NCBI GenBank assembly: GCA_015680685.1
Contig: MNCI01023453.1
Span: 419,304 to 483,303 of the forward strand
Length of the DNA stretch: 64,000 bases
Direction of reading: 5' to 3'
Source: Gnetum montanum
Taxonomy: Eukaryota > Streptophyta > Gnetopsida > Gnetales > Gnetaceae
The position numbers and the translations under genes were made by a program. Positions 44,145 to 55,800 of this stretch are shown one piece after another (position 1 is the stretch's first letter; each line of letters starts with the position of its first letter). The notes below the pieces were generated by a model that saw only the letters and a list, made by a program, of their open reading frames with translations, did no database searches and was not told the origin of the DNA.

Positions 44145-44979
44145 TGATGGGACGCAATATCGCATGGGCCACGATATCACATATGTGATATCGCATGGGC
44201 CGCGATATCACATATGCGATATCACATCTTCCCATGCGATATTGCATATGCGATATCGCAGTGCTCTGCCAAATCTATAAATAAGAGGCAACTCTCCCTT
44301 GTTTCAGAGATTAGGCCTAGACCATAATGAAACTCTGGCTGTTTTTCCTCTCGAGAGATAAAATAATTTCCATGTGTCCACAGGAGGAGTTCCAAAGTGA
44401 ACGGATCTTTATTCGAGCAAATATTGTATCTAAACACAAGTTTGTGTACGGAAATACAGACGAACTTCTTGGATAAACCTTGCAGTGCATGGACTAAGAT
44501 AGATAGGACTTTATTTATTGTTAATGTTTAAATGCATTATTAGTTTAGTTAAACCTCTCTCAACCCTTCTCCCATAGTTAAGTGCATTCAGTACGACCAC
44601 TTCGAGCACGTGTGTTACGCTTGGTGATCCCAGTAACAAATAGTGTTTGGTAATCAAGGTTGCATTGGTTCAGGGTGTGAACAGTAAGTGGGAACAGATA
44701 CTGATGCTAGGTTAATTAGGCTTAGTTAGTTAGTAAGTCTCTTCACCCTTCACCTCATTAGCATAGGAGATAAAACAGAAAAGATATAAAAATCATATAC
44801 CTCAGACTTACTTAACATTACAACCGTGACAAATACAAGTAAGTCTAGGAAGACAACGAACAATTAACCTTAAGTGTTCCATGAGGCGTGTAGGCACTTA
44901 GTCTATGGAGTTTGACCGGATTGCGCCTGTAACACTCGTATTCGTATGGTTGAGTGTAGGGGTACCTCACCACTCATCA
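44145..44979 (+). repeat. Element E 3' LTR
   Basis: 835 bp with the same ends as the 5' LTR. U3 (44150-44265) contains at least eight GATATC-type palindromes with ATATGCGATATCGCA spacing. A TATA box TCTATAAATAAGAGG spans 44274-44288. Confidence 0.92.
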
Positions 44980-44984
44980 CTTAG

Positions 44985-45549
44985 CATTTCCCACTAAAAT
45001 CAAATCCATGACTTGGAGCTTTTAAATTAAGATTCTTACCACTAGGTAATAGATCATTGCTAGTTTTAGTTTTAATATTGGTTTTTTAGAAATTGTAATC
45101 ACATTTAGATCCAAATATTTTAATATTTTAGAGGTCAATTTCCATATAATCCTAGGAAAATATAAAATCTATATTATAGAATAGAGATCGTATACAGGTT
45201 TTAGATAATGAAATTGAACATGCTTGAACATGGAGGATACATGAGAACAAAGCAGTTTTAAAATAGTTTTCTCATAGTTTAGTTGTGGTTTGCAATGTAA
45301 AATTTTAAATTACATGTGAGAGAATAAATTAATGATGGCTAGTAGTGTTTATCAAATTCACACCTTGCTCCAAGACATATAGTCAAATTAGAAGTTTCTA
45401 ATTTAGCATTTCCCACCAACATTTAGTCTATAACTTGGATTTTTCCAAATCAAAAGTATTACTACTAGGCTAACTCCTCACTATTTAATTGCTAGCCCTA
45501 GGAGAACTTTGTAGAGAGCTATAACTCAACATTAACCCATTGAAATAAA
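44985..45549. other. Intergenic sequence containing a diverged duplicate of E's insertion site
   Basis: If element E is removed, 38430-38471 plus 44985-45060 reads continuously. A second diverged copy of the same sequence follows at about 45365-45480 (shared words: TTTAGCATTTCCCAC, ATAACTTGGA, ACTACTAGG). No gene is seen. Confidence 0.55.
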
Positions 45550-47580
45550 ATTTAGAGTATATCATATCATCGAAGGGAGAATTTAAAGAAAAAGCTTAAT
45601 GGTTTTTGGGATGGATTTTCAATTTGTCATCATTACAACCAATCCTAAAAAATGTCACCTCTAAGGTAGGAAAAGGATTAGGCCTTGTCCTTATTTAAAA
45701 AGTACCCTCATGGGTTTTTACTTCTTACTAAAGAATTTCTTGTAAAGAAAAGGAGAAAACTATATCTATATCTATATATATATATATCAATCAAAGATAA
45801 AGAACAAATAGCAACAAAAAGCTTCTCATCCTTAAGCATCTAAAATAAAAAGAAATTAATAATATAGAAAAAAAAACATTTTTTAGAATAAGTCATTTGA
45901 CACCTAAAGAGAGGTCATAGTTATGCTTTTGCTATTGGAAAATAATTGTGCATTGAAGCTTCCAAATGGAGTAGAGAACAAGTGGTCAAAGATCATTTCA
46001 AATGTAATGAAATAAAGTAAACAAAATAGGACACTGAAAAAAACATGAGAAAATGAGTTTTCATGTCTATAAAGAGGACATTGAGGAAAAACATTTCACA
46101 TATGTTCAAGATGAGTGTCAATAGGAAGACCTTAATGAATAAAAAATACTATAAGAAATATGAATTTTAGGAAATGTAGGAGCTCTCCAAATTCTTTTAT
46201 TTTCCTCATCCAAAAGTACAATGATAATTGCATTTTTCAAGCCTTATTGAATTTGTTATAAATCAAATCATTTTTTGTAATAATCTCATAAGCAACTTTT
46301 GAATTAAAAGGAAAAACATGTCTTCCATCCTTTAAAAAATACCTTAAAAAGCTTGATGCAAATTATTGTCAACTTTAAATAAATTCTTAAGATCAAAAAT
46401 TAATTTTTTAAAATTTCTTTTATTTCTTTCCATTTAATCCATAGAGGAGAGGATATAATTTTTATTCCAAGTAATCCATCTATCATGCATATGTAGACAA
46501 GAAACTATAGTGATACCAAATCTATTCTAAGTGGTACATAATCTACATGAATTCGTAGCCTAAGCTCCTTTATTAAAAGAAAGCCACCATGGGCTAATTT
46601 ACTTAAGTATATCTTCTAAAACTCTAATATGATTGTAATTCCAGTATGTACTAAGCCTATAACATGTCTTGTAATTTTATTTAAGAAGTGGAGAATCTGT
46701 AATAGAAAGAGCCTAATGAAAAAGAAGATGATACAAAAAGTTATTAGAAGACCAACTATTACCAATCTTATGTCTTTCTTGCATAAGTATGTTTCTTAAA
46801 AGGAGCATCCAAATGTCATGTCCTTTTATGCACTTTGCAATCCATTTTGTTGTAAGAGAAATACCTATGTTATAACAAGTAATGAGGTCACGTCCTCTAT
46901 CTTTTTTGTTACTAGTGCAAATATCCCAAGCAACTCTAGAGAAACCTTTTCTATATTGCTTAACAGACTAAAGAAACCGATAGATAATATGATTAATTGT
47001 TTCATAATAAGTTAGGAGCCCAACAACTAGAGTAATAAACATGAGTTGATTGAAGCATTTGCTTAATAACTAAAACTTTATTAGAAAAAGTGAGCTTTTT
47101 TTCTTTTGATTTATCAAGCTTCTTTCCAATTTTATTGACCACATAAGTTTAGAAAATAGTAAAATTAGACTTAAAAGAAAAGGGTATTCCTAAAATTTGA
47201 AGATAAAATCTTTTCTCAAGATTTTTTAAGTTTTAGAGTAACCCACTCATCAATATTGCCATTACAATAAATAGCATATTTTTGCCAATTGTTCTATGAG
47301 CTAGATAATATATAGTAATCCTCCACTCTAGCTAAAAGACTATTGATATGTTGCAAAGAATTGTTGATCATAAAAAAAAGAATCATATGCAAATTGCATT
47401 TTAAGTAATTGTACACCTTGATCATCAATTCAAATTCCCTTAACAAATTCCCTTAACAAATTTCCTTTGTAGATCATAATGCACATTCACATTATGTGAG
47501 AGAAAATCTACCGCAGTAATAAAAAGATAATGAGCTAGAGAACAACTTTGACGCATTGACTATTAGAGAACATTCCTAGT
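45550..47580 (-). mobile_element. Degenerate 5'-truncated LINE retrotransposon
   Basis: Minus-strand translation near 47570-47510 gives MRQSCSLAHYLFITAVDFL, the RQGCPLAPYLF block of LINE RT. Further on, LLKMQFAYDSFFM near 47390 is the decayed QFADDT catalytic block. Near 46140-46020, GLPIDTHL and CPLYRHENSFSHVFF match the zinc-binding domain that follows LINE RT. The 5' end is cut just upstream of RT block 3-4, as is common for LINEs. No clear poly-A tail or target duplication was found. It is AT-rich and heavily mutated. Confidence 0.8.
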
Positions 47581-48176
47581 GAAGTGGTTGTATATTTTCT
47601 AAATTTCGCACATCTTCATTTTCCAATCACCACGACCATGGACGTTAAAATCGGATCAAATTTGACTTTATTTTTTTTCCTTATTTTCTCTTCGGCTAAC
47701 CGCAGCAACTTACAATTAAAGTTTGCCAGATGGGCTGTCAACAACAATAAGAAACTATATCAACTTTTTCTAAATTTTGGATCATAGTTATGGTTTGATA
47801 TTACGGGCTTCCGGTGGGTCCTTAAATTCCCGATGCAACTGAATTTTTAAAACTGTATTCACAAATCAGAAGCCCCATTTCATCGTTTGTAACCGTGCTC
47901 CTCTGCCGTTTTTATAAATTTAAACGTCACATTTTTATAATTTTTTATAAATTTCTCGGTTCGGCGCCCACGCAAAATAGCCTGGACTAAATAAGAGACA
48001 AGTCCACGCACAGCCATAGTCTCGCACGCGACCGCGTATCTATGATAGCAACGCCATGATGAATTAGCATTCCCGATGCAAAATTGTGTATATCCTAAGA
48101 ATGAACACACCTGCACGTTTATAGCTAGACCCTTACCCTCCTTCGCATGGCATTTTCAGCAGCACAGTAACCAACC
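47581..48176 (+). promoter_or_regulatory. Upstream region of the subtilase gene
   Basis: Candidate TATA boxes are TTTATAAATTT near 47910 and TTTTATAAATTTC near 47948. TTTATAGC at 48119 is nearer but would leave a very short leader. Base composition changes from AT-rich to balanced over this interval. The true transcription start cannot be fixed. Confidence 0.4.
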
Positions 48177-50537
48177 ATGAAACACCAAACTTGCAGGTCC
48201 CTGAGCTACCTTGCTCTTCTGTTGTGCTCCTGGGCCGCGGCCGCGGACGCCGTAGACGTCAGGAATTATGGCCGGACGGCGTCCAAAGACGGACCGAAGG
48301 TGTACATCATTCAGACGGTGAACGAGCAGAGGCCAATGCTGTTCGCCGATACGCAGAGCTGGTACGAATCCCTCATCGGAAAGGACAACCTCGTCTACCG
48401 CTACGACACCGTCATGTCCGGCTTCGCCGCCCGCCTCACTCCGCAGGAGGCCCAGTCCGTCGCCTCGCAGCCCGGAATCCTGTCCGTGCGCCCCGACCAA
48501 CTCGTCCATCTGCACACCACACATTCCCCAGCCTTCCTCGGCCTCACCGCCGGTGGCCCCGGCTCCAACTCTGGATGCCTCTCCGAGGCTGGAAAGCAGG
48601 GGCAAGGTGTCATTGTGGCCGTGATCGACGGCGGCGTGTGGCCGGAGAGCCGCAGCTTCCACGACGAGGGCATGCCGCCGCCACCGAACCGCTGGAAGGG
48701 CCGCTGCGACGGCTCCGGCAACTTCACCTGCAACAACAAGATCATCGGCGCGCGGTACTACAGCAAAGGCTTCGAGGCCGACGGCGGCAAACCCAACGCC
48801 ACCATCCTTTTCTCCGTGCGCGACTCCGTGGGCCACGGCTCCCACACGGCCAGCACCATCGCCGGCTCCCCCGTCCGCAACGCCTCATTCTACGGCTCCG
48901 CCAACGGCACCGCCTCCGGCATGGCGCCCCGGGCGTGGCTCGCCATCTACAAGGCCTGCTTCGATTCCGACTGCAATGTCGCCGACGTCGCCGCAGCCGT
49001 GGACGACGCCGTCGCCGACGGCGTGGACCTCATTTCCATGTCCCTGGGCGGCCCCTCCCACAATTACTACGACGACAGTATCTCCGTCGTCGCCTTCGGA
49101 GCCGTCCGCCGGGGCATCTTCGTGGCTGCTTCGGCTAGCAACGAAGGCCCGTTCCCGAGCACCGTCGTGAACCTGGCGCCCTGGTTCATCACCGTCGCCG
49201 CCTCCACGGTCGACCGCGACTTCCTCGGCATCGTCACCACCGGCAACGGGGACACCTTCCGCGGACGGACGATGTACGGCGCGGCGTCGCTGCCGAAGAA
49301 GCAGTACCCGCTCGTGCACGGTTCCGAGGTCGCTCTCGCCGGAGCGGTGAACGCCAGCTACTGCGTCAACGGCACCCTGCACTCCGGGAAGGTCCAGGGC
49401 AAGATTGTCGTGTGCGACCGCGGCTTAAACGGGCGATTTTTTAAGGGAGTGGTGGTGAAGGAAGCCGGCGGAGCCGGCATGGTCCTCGTGAATATTGAGG
49501 AGGAGGGCGAGGAGACCGTGGCCGACATGCATGTGCTTCCGGCGGTGCATCTGGGCTACAACGAAGGCCTCAAACTCAAGCAGTATGTCAACTCCACCGC
49601 CAGTCCTACGGCGTATATCGATCCCCCCACCACGACGCTCGGGTACAAGCCGGCACCGGCGGTCGCGAACTTCAGTTCTCGCGGACCCAACACGCTGACG
49701 CAGGAGATTCTGAAGCCGGACATCACGGCGCCCGGCGTGAGCATCCTGGCGGCCTGGACCAAGTTTGTGTCTGTCACGGGGCTCGACTTCGATAACCGCT
49801 TCGTGGACTTCTACGTTATGTCCGGCACGTCCATGGCGTGTCCGCACGTATCCGGCATTGCGGTGCTGCTCAAGGTGGCGCATCCGGACTGGAGCCCCGC
49901 GGCCATCCGGTCGGCCCTGATGACTTCCGCGTACGGAATCGCCAACGACGGCCTGCCTATCACCGACACGGACGACGGCACCGACGCCACGCCGTACTTG
50001 ATCGGCGCCGGGCACGTGGACCCCGACAAGGCGCTCGACCCGGGCCTCGTGTACGACGCCGAGCCGGCGGACTACGTGCAGTTTCTGTGCAATATCGGGT
50101 ACTCGTCGGAGAAAATTCGAGCGGTTACGAGGCAGAACGAGACCTGCGGACAGGCGGGCGCCCGCGGCTCGCCCGGTGACCTGAACTACCCGTCGGTTTC
50201 GGCGGTTCTGAACGAGAGCCGGTCGGCGGTGACGGTGCCGCGGACGGTGACGAACGTGGCGGCGAAGGGGTCGGTTTACAGGGCGAACGTGACGGCGCCG
50301 GCGGGCGTCAAGGTGACGGTGACTCCGATGGAATTGGAGTTCGGAAAACAAGGCGACCGTCGGTGTTTCAATGTGACGGTGTCGGCGTCGGTGAATAATT
50401 TGAAGGAGGCGCCGGATGCACTGTTTGGAAGTATCACGTGGAGTGATGGGAGCCATGTTGTCCGCATTCCTGTGGTGGTGTCCAAGCCTTTGCCTTCACC
50501 TTCACCTTCGCCTTCGCCTTCGCCCGGTGTCCATTGA
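48177..50537 (+). CDS. Subtilisin-like serine protease (plant subtilase, S8A family)
   Basis: An intact, intronless 786-residue protein of normal subtilase length. Residues 1-24 form a signal peptide (LALLLCSWAAAA), so the enzyme is secreted. About 41-118 is the I9 inhibitor prodomain (KVYIIQTVNEQ, HTTHSPAFLGL). Catalytic residues are Asp151 (AVIDGGVWPES, where D-T-G is usual), His220 (GHGSHTAST), oxyanion Asn322 (SASNEGP) and Ser552 (GTSMACPH). A protease-associated insert lies at about 370-480 and a fibronectin-III-like domain at about 670-770. The tail is PLPSPSPSPSPSPG. Several N-x-S/T sites suggest glycosylation. Coding DNA is very GC-rich compared with its surroundings. The start is the first ATG, directly before the signal peptide. 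Plant subtilases process peptides and wall proteins; the exact substrate is unknown. Confidence 0.97.
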   Translation: MKHQTCRSLSYLALLLCSWAAAADAVDVRNYGRTASKDGPKVYIIQTVNEQRPMLFADTQSWYESLIGKDNLVYRYDTVMSGFAARLTPQEAQSVASQPGILSVRPDQLVHLHTTHSPAFLGLTAGGPGSNSGCLSEAGKQGQGVIVAVIDGGVWPESRSFHDEGMPPPPNRWKGRCDGSGNFTCNNKIIGARYYSKGFEADGGKPNATILFSVRDSVGHGSHTASTIAGSPVRNASFYGSANGTASGMAPRAWLAIYKACFDSDCNVADVAAAVDDAVADGVDLISMSLGGPSHNYYDDSISVVAFGAVRRGIFVAASASNEGPFPSTVVNLAPWFITVAASTVDRDFLGIVTTGNGDTFRGRTMYGAASLPKKQYPLVHGSEVALAGAVNASYCVNGTLHSGKVQGKIVVCDRGLNGRFFKGVVVKEAGGAGMVLVNIEEEGEETVADMHVLPAVHLGYNEGLKLKQYVNSTASPTAYIDPPTTTLGYKPAPAVANFSSRGPNTLTQEILKPDITAPGVSILAAWTKFVSVTGLDFDNRFVDFYVMSGTSMACPHVSGIAVLLKVAHPDWSPAAIRSALMTSAYGIANDGLPITDTDDGTDATPYLIGAGHVDPDKALDPGLVYDAEPADYVQFLCNIGYSSEKIRAVTRQNETCGQAGARGSPGDLNYPSVSAVLNESRSAVTVPRTVTNVAAKGSVYRANVTAPAGVKVTVTPMELEFGKQGDRRCFNVTVSASVNNLKEAPDALFGSITWSDGSHVVRIPVVVSKPLPSPSPSPSPSPGVH

Positions 50538-51089
50538 CGCCATGCATGTACATGCACGTTGTTATCGCCACCTCCGAAGTGGGTAACTGCGTTCTTTGCT
50601 GCCGGGAGTGGCGGAGGAATCGGATTTTACCCACTGCTGCTGGATTCTGTTGCAGTGTTGTTCCTTGACGAATTTTAAAAAAATTTTAAAGTGAAGTTAA
50701 GGAGGTTTATGGCATGACCATAAAAGCCAAAGCTCCTTCCCAAGCCTACATGTCTTTATGATGAAGTACACAAATAAATAAAGGCCAATGTAGTTCTTTA
50801 ATGATGATTGTGATAGCATGGAACCCTTGAGGATCTCTATGCTCCTTTGGCCTTCATTCCAAAGGAAAACAATCTTTGATCTACTAACAAAACATGTTTC
50901 CCTACACTCTCCCTGCTTTAAAGAAGCAATGCCTCAAAACTTAAGTCTTTAAACTTGGAGAATACTATGAATATTGAGGGTATTGAACAACTTAAAATCC
51001 ATTTGATAATTATAGACAATAAGATTCAATGGCTAAGATAATCTATTATAAAGCATGAATGATGCACTTAACTTGACATCCAATTGAGC
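50538..51089. other. 3' flank of the subtilase gene
   Basis: No gene. CCATGCATGTACATGCACG just after the stop contains RY-type CATGCATG. AAATAAATAAAGG near 50770 could serve as a polyadenylation signal. Sequence becomes AT-rich after about 50670. Confidence 0.45.
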
Positions 51090-51801
51090 CTTAGAGATGT
51101 CATCTCTTCTGTGCATGCCTATAAATACAGCACTTTGGTGCATGGAGAAAAAAGGCAATAGAGTTTTAGTTTTAGTTCTTAGTTTTTGTTAGTCTTTCTT
51201 AGAGTCTTGTTATTCCTAGTACATGCCCACATGTGTGATGTTCGTATTCATACAACACCTATGATTGGACACATTACATGATTGGAAATAAAGATCAAGA
51301 TTACTCCCATCATTGTAGCATCCACTTAGGTTATTGTTGCTTTTAATTGTTAATTATTTATTGTTTCCTGTAGTTGACATTTTCATTTATTGCTATTTAC
51401 TATTCTGTCATTAAGCAAAATGCATATGCCTTAAGTGTTTTAAGTGTAAGTACTTGGTAATCTAGTAGTGTATTATTTGGCACACCTAGTGACGTATGCT
51501 TGGCAATCCTAGAAGTAGATACTCATTGCACATAGGGTCGTTTATATCTTGTTTTCCATTATTCATTAGCTTAATTAATTTACCTCTTTATCTTTCATTA
51601 GGAGCAAGGTAGAATTAGACAACATCATACACCTCACTTTGGACTAAACCATATGTGACAAAGTTACTAGTAGTCCAAGTGGAAAGACAATGAACTACGA
51701 TCAGAGCATAACAATCTAGATACCACAACTAGTTCCATACATGGAATTCAATCGGATTGTGCATGAATGCTTGTGATTCATATGGTTGGGTGTAAAGGTA
51801 T
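51090..51801 (+). repeat. Element F 5' LTR fragment
   Basis: It matches the 3' LTR from GATGTC(A/G)TCTC, with a TATA box GCCTATAAATACAGCAC near 51118, to GGTTGGGTGTAAAGGTA at about 51801. The last 25 or so bases of a complete LTR (including CTCATCA) and most of U3 are missing, so no primer site can be identified. Confidence 0.75.
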
Positions 51802-51855
51802 TAACAATATATCTTTCAAAAAATATTAACTCACACACACCATAAACCAATAATA

Positions 51856-53400
51856 ATGTCTCTCTCACACGGAAGTGACAATGAACTATATAGCGAATGC
51901 ATTCATTAGAGAAATAATGAGATATACAATGAAGAAAATTGGAGTGACCAAGTTTATTCAAAGGTTTTTTATGATCATGACCACCTTGACGATACTCAAA
52001 GACTACATTCACCTAAGACAGACAATCTTGGAGAAGATGACGTAAGTCCTAAACTAGGGAACGCCTCAAGGCCTAAGACCTCCTCGAAACCAAGAAATGA
52101 TAAATTAAAGAACCTTGGGGAACACCATAGAAGCCATGACAAGCCTTCTTGTTCCTCATCTTCCTCTTTCCTCTCAATGTCTAGTTCTGATGAAGATGAA
52201 CATAGGTATGGAGATAAGGCTCCACTAAAGGGTTTAACTAAAAATCAAAATCAAACCCATGGGAAAAGTCAAAGATGTTACCATGCACATAGATAGCATC
52301 ATCATGATCAAATGAATTGAGATAGAAATTTCCCTCACAACCTATTTGATGTTGATGAACCCTTGTTGGCCACTAAGAGCCTAATGCATATCACAGAGGC
52401 TGTTAAGATATCTTGTAGGCATCGCAAAAGGAGTTATCTACCTAGGCTTGATATGGATAATATTCCTAAATCTATGGGAGGCTATGATTTGGATCCACAA
52501 CATCATTTACAAGCCTTCCATGATGCTTGTGCTTTCTACAACATTGGAGGTGGATGGCAAAAGCTTAAACTCTTTTCTAGAACACTAATTGATAAAGCCA
52601 AAGTGTGGTATAGATCGTTGAGAACAAATTCAATTCAACAATGGTCCATAATGCTAGAACTCTTTAACAAAAAATACCAAACCTATGTAAGGGTGTCCAA
52701 CCTAAGGAGACAAATCCAAGAGTGGAAGCAAGAACAACATGAACCCTTGGACATGGCTTTAGATAGATATTATTCCCTATTGAATAGATGCCTAGGCCAT
52801 GGCTCTTTGAGGAAAGAAAACTTTTCCACATCATAGATGGGCTTCGTAATGAAATGAGGGAGACCCTTGGAATGTATGCTCTAGGTCAATTATACAAGCT
52901 ACAAGCCCATTAGATCTAAGAACTGATCAAGCATGTGGTAAAAGAAGAAGGAGAGATATGCAAATGGGAGAATGTTGAAAAATATCAATGGGACCCAACT
53001 TGTTAATAGAAGGAGGTCTAGATCTATGGTAAGGAAAACAAAATTTCTCTTGATAAGATGATTCTTCAACAAGCCTTGCTAATACAGAAGTCTATTGATG
53101 AACTCGAAGCAAAGTTTAATAGGATGTCCAAATGGATATACAAAAACGTCACAACTCTTGTTGTGATGGTCAAGGAGAGGATCGTGCAAAACAAACCAGG
53201 CAATCACAATAAACAAAGGATATAGAACCAAGAAATAGCTAAGAACAATTTTCGGCAAATGGGAAAAATAAGTAAAGAAAATGAGGCTATAAACTCAACT
53301 ACAAACGATGATAATGGATGTGACATTTGCATATATGATCATCTAAAGAGCCATTGCCTAGTCTTATTACATCTACATGAATGTTGGGCAAGTGCATTAA
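51856..53400 (+). pseudogene. Element F gag
   Basis: It starts MSLSHGSDNELYSE at 51856. The N-terminal part is Ser/Asp-rich (SSSSSFLSMSSSDEDE). The core (52363-52836) includes LPRLDMDNIPKSMGGYD, LQAFHDACAFYNI, KVWYRSLRTNSIQQW and MLELFNKKYQTYVRV, a clear retrotransposon gag domain. The C-terminal part with HIIDGLRNEMRETLG-like and CDICIYDHLKSHC motifs reaches about 53365. A few stops and at least one frameshift (after 52830) are present. This is the best-preserved gag core in the window. Confidence 0.83.
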
Positions 53401-53409
53401 ATTTGAAGT

Positions 53410-54236
53410 TTGTATAGTAGCACATGTTCAAGATATTTCCTCTCTCACAAGGTAATTATAGATAGTTCCACAACCAACTATACCATCCTAGAAGGACTTA
53501 TTACTAGCCTCAACATAATCCTCAACCATAGTTGTGGGGGAAGCCACCACCAAATTAGTCCTATCCTTCCTATCCACCAAAACAACACAAATACTATGTT
53601 TAGCATCATGTTTCTCCAACTAGTTCTACATCCTCTACTTCAAATTTCCACTACCACTCTCCTGAGTACAAACAACCCATGACATCCACTAAAGGACCAC
53701 CACCACACACCTCTTACCATCCATCCTACCCTCGATATTCTCATACTTCACCTCATTATATGCCACCACTAGCAACACAGGAAGGTTTGACACCACAATA
53801 TAAAAAAACACATGCCACTTATGTTGCTAATGTGAATAAACATGTTGACAATAGTGGGTCTCAACTACAATGTAGAAAATGTCCCTTCTAAAGAAAAGGT
53901 CGTAAATTGAAGCAAACCATGCATGGATCCACCACATCATCCAAGCCAACACAATGCCAATCTAGTGCACCACCTTCCTTGTTACAACCAATGTCTTCTG
54001 ATCATACACAAGGGCCACCATCCATGCTTGTTTCAATCCCAAACCCAAATAATGAATCTAATAGTGCAGGGAGACAAATAAATCCATGCATACCATATCA
54101 TGATCAAGGACGTAATTGTGAGCTAAACATCCATAATGCTAAAACACCTCATACCTTGATCCATGATACATTTAACAATCAAGTGTGTGACCAACTATTT
54201 TTCTACCCAGCCACCACACCACCAATAGACACCTAA
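53410..54236 (+). pseudogene. Element F Pro/Thr/His-rich segment after gag
   Basis: Open stretches at 53410-53682, 53679-53891 and 53907-54236 are rich in Pro, Thr, Ser, His and Gln. They occupy the place of the linker that precedes protease in D and E (compare TSYHPSYPRYSHTSPHYMPP with E's TYHPLNPSAS). The protease itself is not recognisable, and the sequence then passes into 3'-region DNA. Confidence 0.5.
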
Positions 54237-54239
54237 TGG

Positions 54240-55690
54240 CTAGGGCATGAATGATTACCAATGTTTCACACATGCATGGATCTTATTTATCCACTTATTA
54301 ATCCTTGTCACGGTGAAATGTTTAGTCGTGGGGGTTACCCCCCATTCTAATATTTAGGATTCATATGTGCTTTTTATCTTGTTGTTTTACAATTTCTTAT
54401 CATTTTCCTATTTCTTGATCTAGTTTTTCCTATTTCTTCTAATTTTTTTTAGTTGTTGTTTTCATTTTCTTTGTTATGTAATCTCACTTGTGAATAAAAT
54501 GATCATGCAGCCCATTGAGGTGAGGTTTTCTCTATGTTATGAAGTCATAAGTGATTGATTATTTGGACATTGAGATGTTGACATCCATCCACCCATTCCA
54601 TTAATAAGAGGTTCTTGCTCTAGTCATAATGACATTCTTTTTCACTATGAAACTAAAAATAACTTCATAACCATTGTGTCTAGGAAGACAAGTGTAGAAC
54701 CAAGGTAAAATGTGAAGGACATGACATCAAGGGGATTTGTGAATTCTCTTTGGTTACTTGTATATGTTCTATCATGTTATTGAGGTTGTAATCATATCCT
54801 TGTAGATCTAATGAAAAATGGAAGTAAGAGTAACCTAAAATGACACTGAATATACTTCTATACATCCCACTAGAAAGACTTGTATCCATGCCTAAAGGTT
54901 GGTGGCTTCTCAAAATTGAAAAAGAAAGAATAAAAAAACAAAAAACATGTGTGCAATAAATCAGCTCATCCCTTGGACAAAACATTAAGTGATGTTACTC
55001 CTTGCAACTATGATAGTCTTATGATTGTTCATTGACATGATGACATAATGTGATGTTACTACAATTTGATGTGAACTTGGTTTGAATCTTGAAAATAATG
55101 ACTCATGATTATTTAATCATTAATAACACACATGATTTCATTGTGACCATGGTAAGACACCTCATGTTCCAATTTCTGTAATTCTTTTTACAAGCCATCT
55201 CATCTCATTGTCTAGGTGATCCTAACTTGTGGTTTTATGTAACATAGAGTTATTATATCAAATTGGTGGTTTTGACATGTGTGTTTTGTTTCATAGGTAT
55301 GCATTTCATTCAACCCCTTTAGTTCCTACAGACATTTTTAAGTGTGGTTACACAAGGGCATCATAGGCTGGAGCCTACTTTGGGAAGGATCCACTTGTGT
55401 AACTTTTGTGACTTGTACTTATTTAACACAACCACATCATTCTTCACCTTCCATATACTTAATTGATCAATTTTGTTATTTCCCTTCATCTATCCTTGAT
55501 TTTTATCATGGCATCAATTTAAAGTCCTTTTTCTTGTCTCTTCTCAAGCCTTTAATGTTGACAACTCCATCTTCAACCACTTCCAGTGGCTCTAATTAAT
55601 TTCCTATTTACCCAAAATGATGGACATAATTTCAGACCTTCCAAAAAATCCTAGAGCTTTGTTTCCCATGCTTAGTTGTCCCATTTGGTG
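54240..55690 (+). other. Element F post-integrase-type non-coding region
   Basis: It contains the GTCGTGGGGGTTACC start and the GGAGCCTACTTTGGGAAGGATCC landmark also seen after integrase in C (near 34620) and E (near 43410). No gene is seen. Confidence 0.6.
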
Positions 55691-55699
55691 CTTATTCAT

Positions 55700-55800
55700 G
55701 AACCCCAATATTGAGTACTCAATATCGGGTGGGACGTGACGTTGGATACATGATATTAGCTACTTGATATCAGGTCACACAAAACCTATATATATAACCC
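55700..55800 (+). promoter_or_regulatory. Promoter-like segment before the extra ORF of element F
   Basis: A perfect 18-bp palindrome ATATTGAGTACTCAATAT is at 55708-55725. Then come GGGACGTGACGTT with overlapping ACGT/TGACG cores and a TATA box CCTATATATATAAC at 55785-55798. The palindrome resembles the GATATTGGGTACTCAATG motif in F's own 3' LTR, so this may be a decayed extra U3. Confidence 0.6.

Larger units (their letters stand above)
38472..44979 (+). mobile_element. Element E: complete non-autonomous Athila-like element without pol
   Basis: 5' LTR 38472-39317, primer site 39319-39336, gag remnants and protease (39463-41937), 3' region, polypurine tract (44131-44144) and 3' LTR 44145-44979. 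Both flanks are CTTAG (38467-38471 and 44980-44984), a perfect 5-bp target duplication. RT, RNase H and integrase are cleanly absent: sequence equivalent to C's pre-RT linker (about 42150-42220) passes straight into the post-integrase region (about 42230). The gag core is also deleted near 40258. Total length is 6508 bp. Confidence 0.92.

Noticed and set aside
48156-50456. Long antisense and alternate-frame open frames over the subtilase gene (for example 48156-48845 minus, 49425-50456 minus, 48191-49138 plus).
   Set aside because: High GC removes stops from all frames; only the 48177-50537 frame has protease motifs and a signal peptide.
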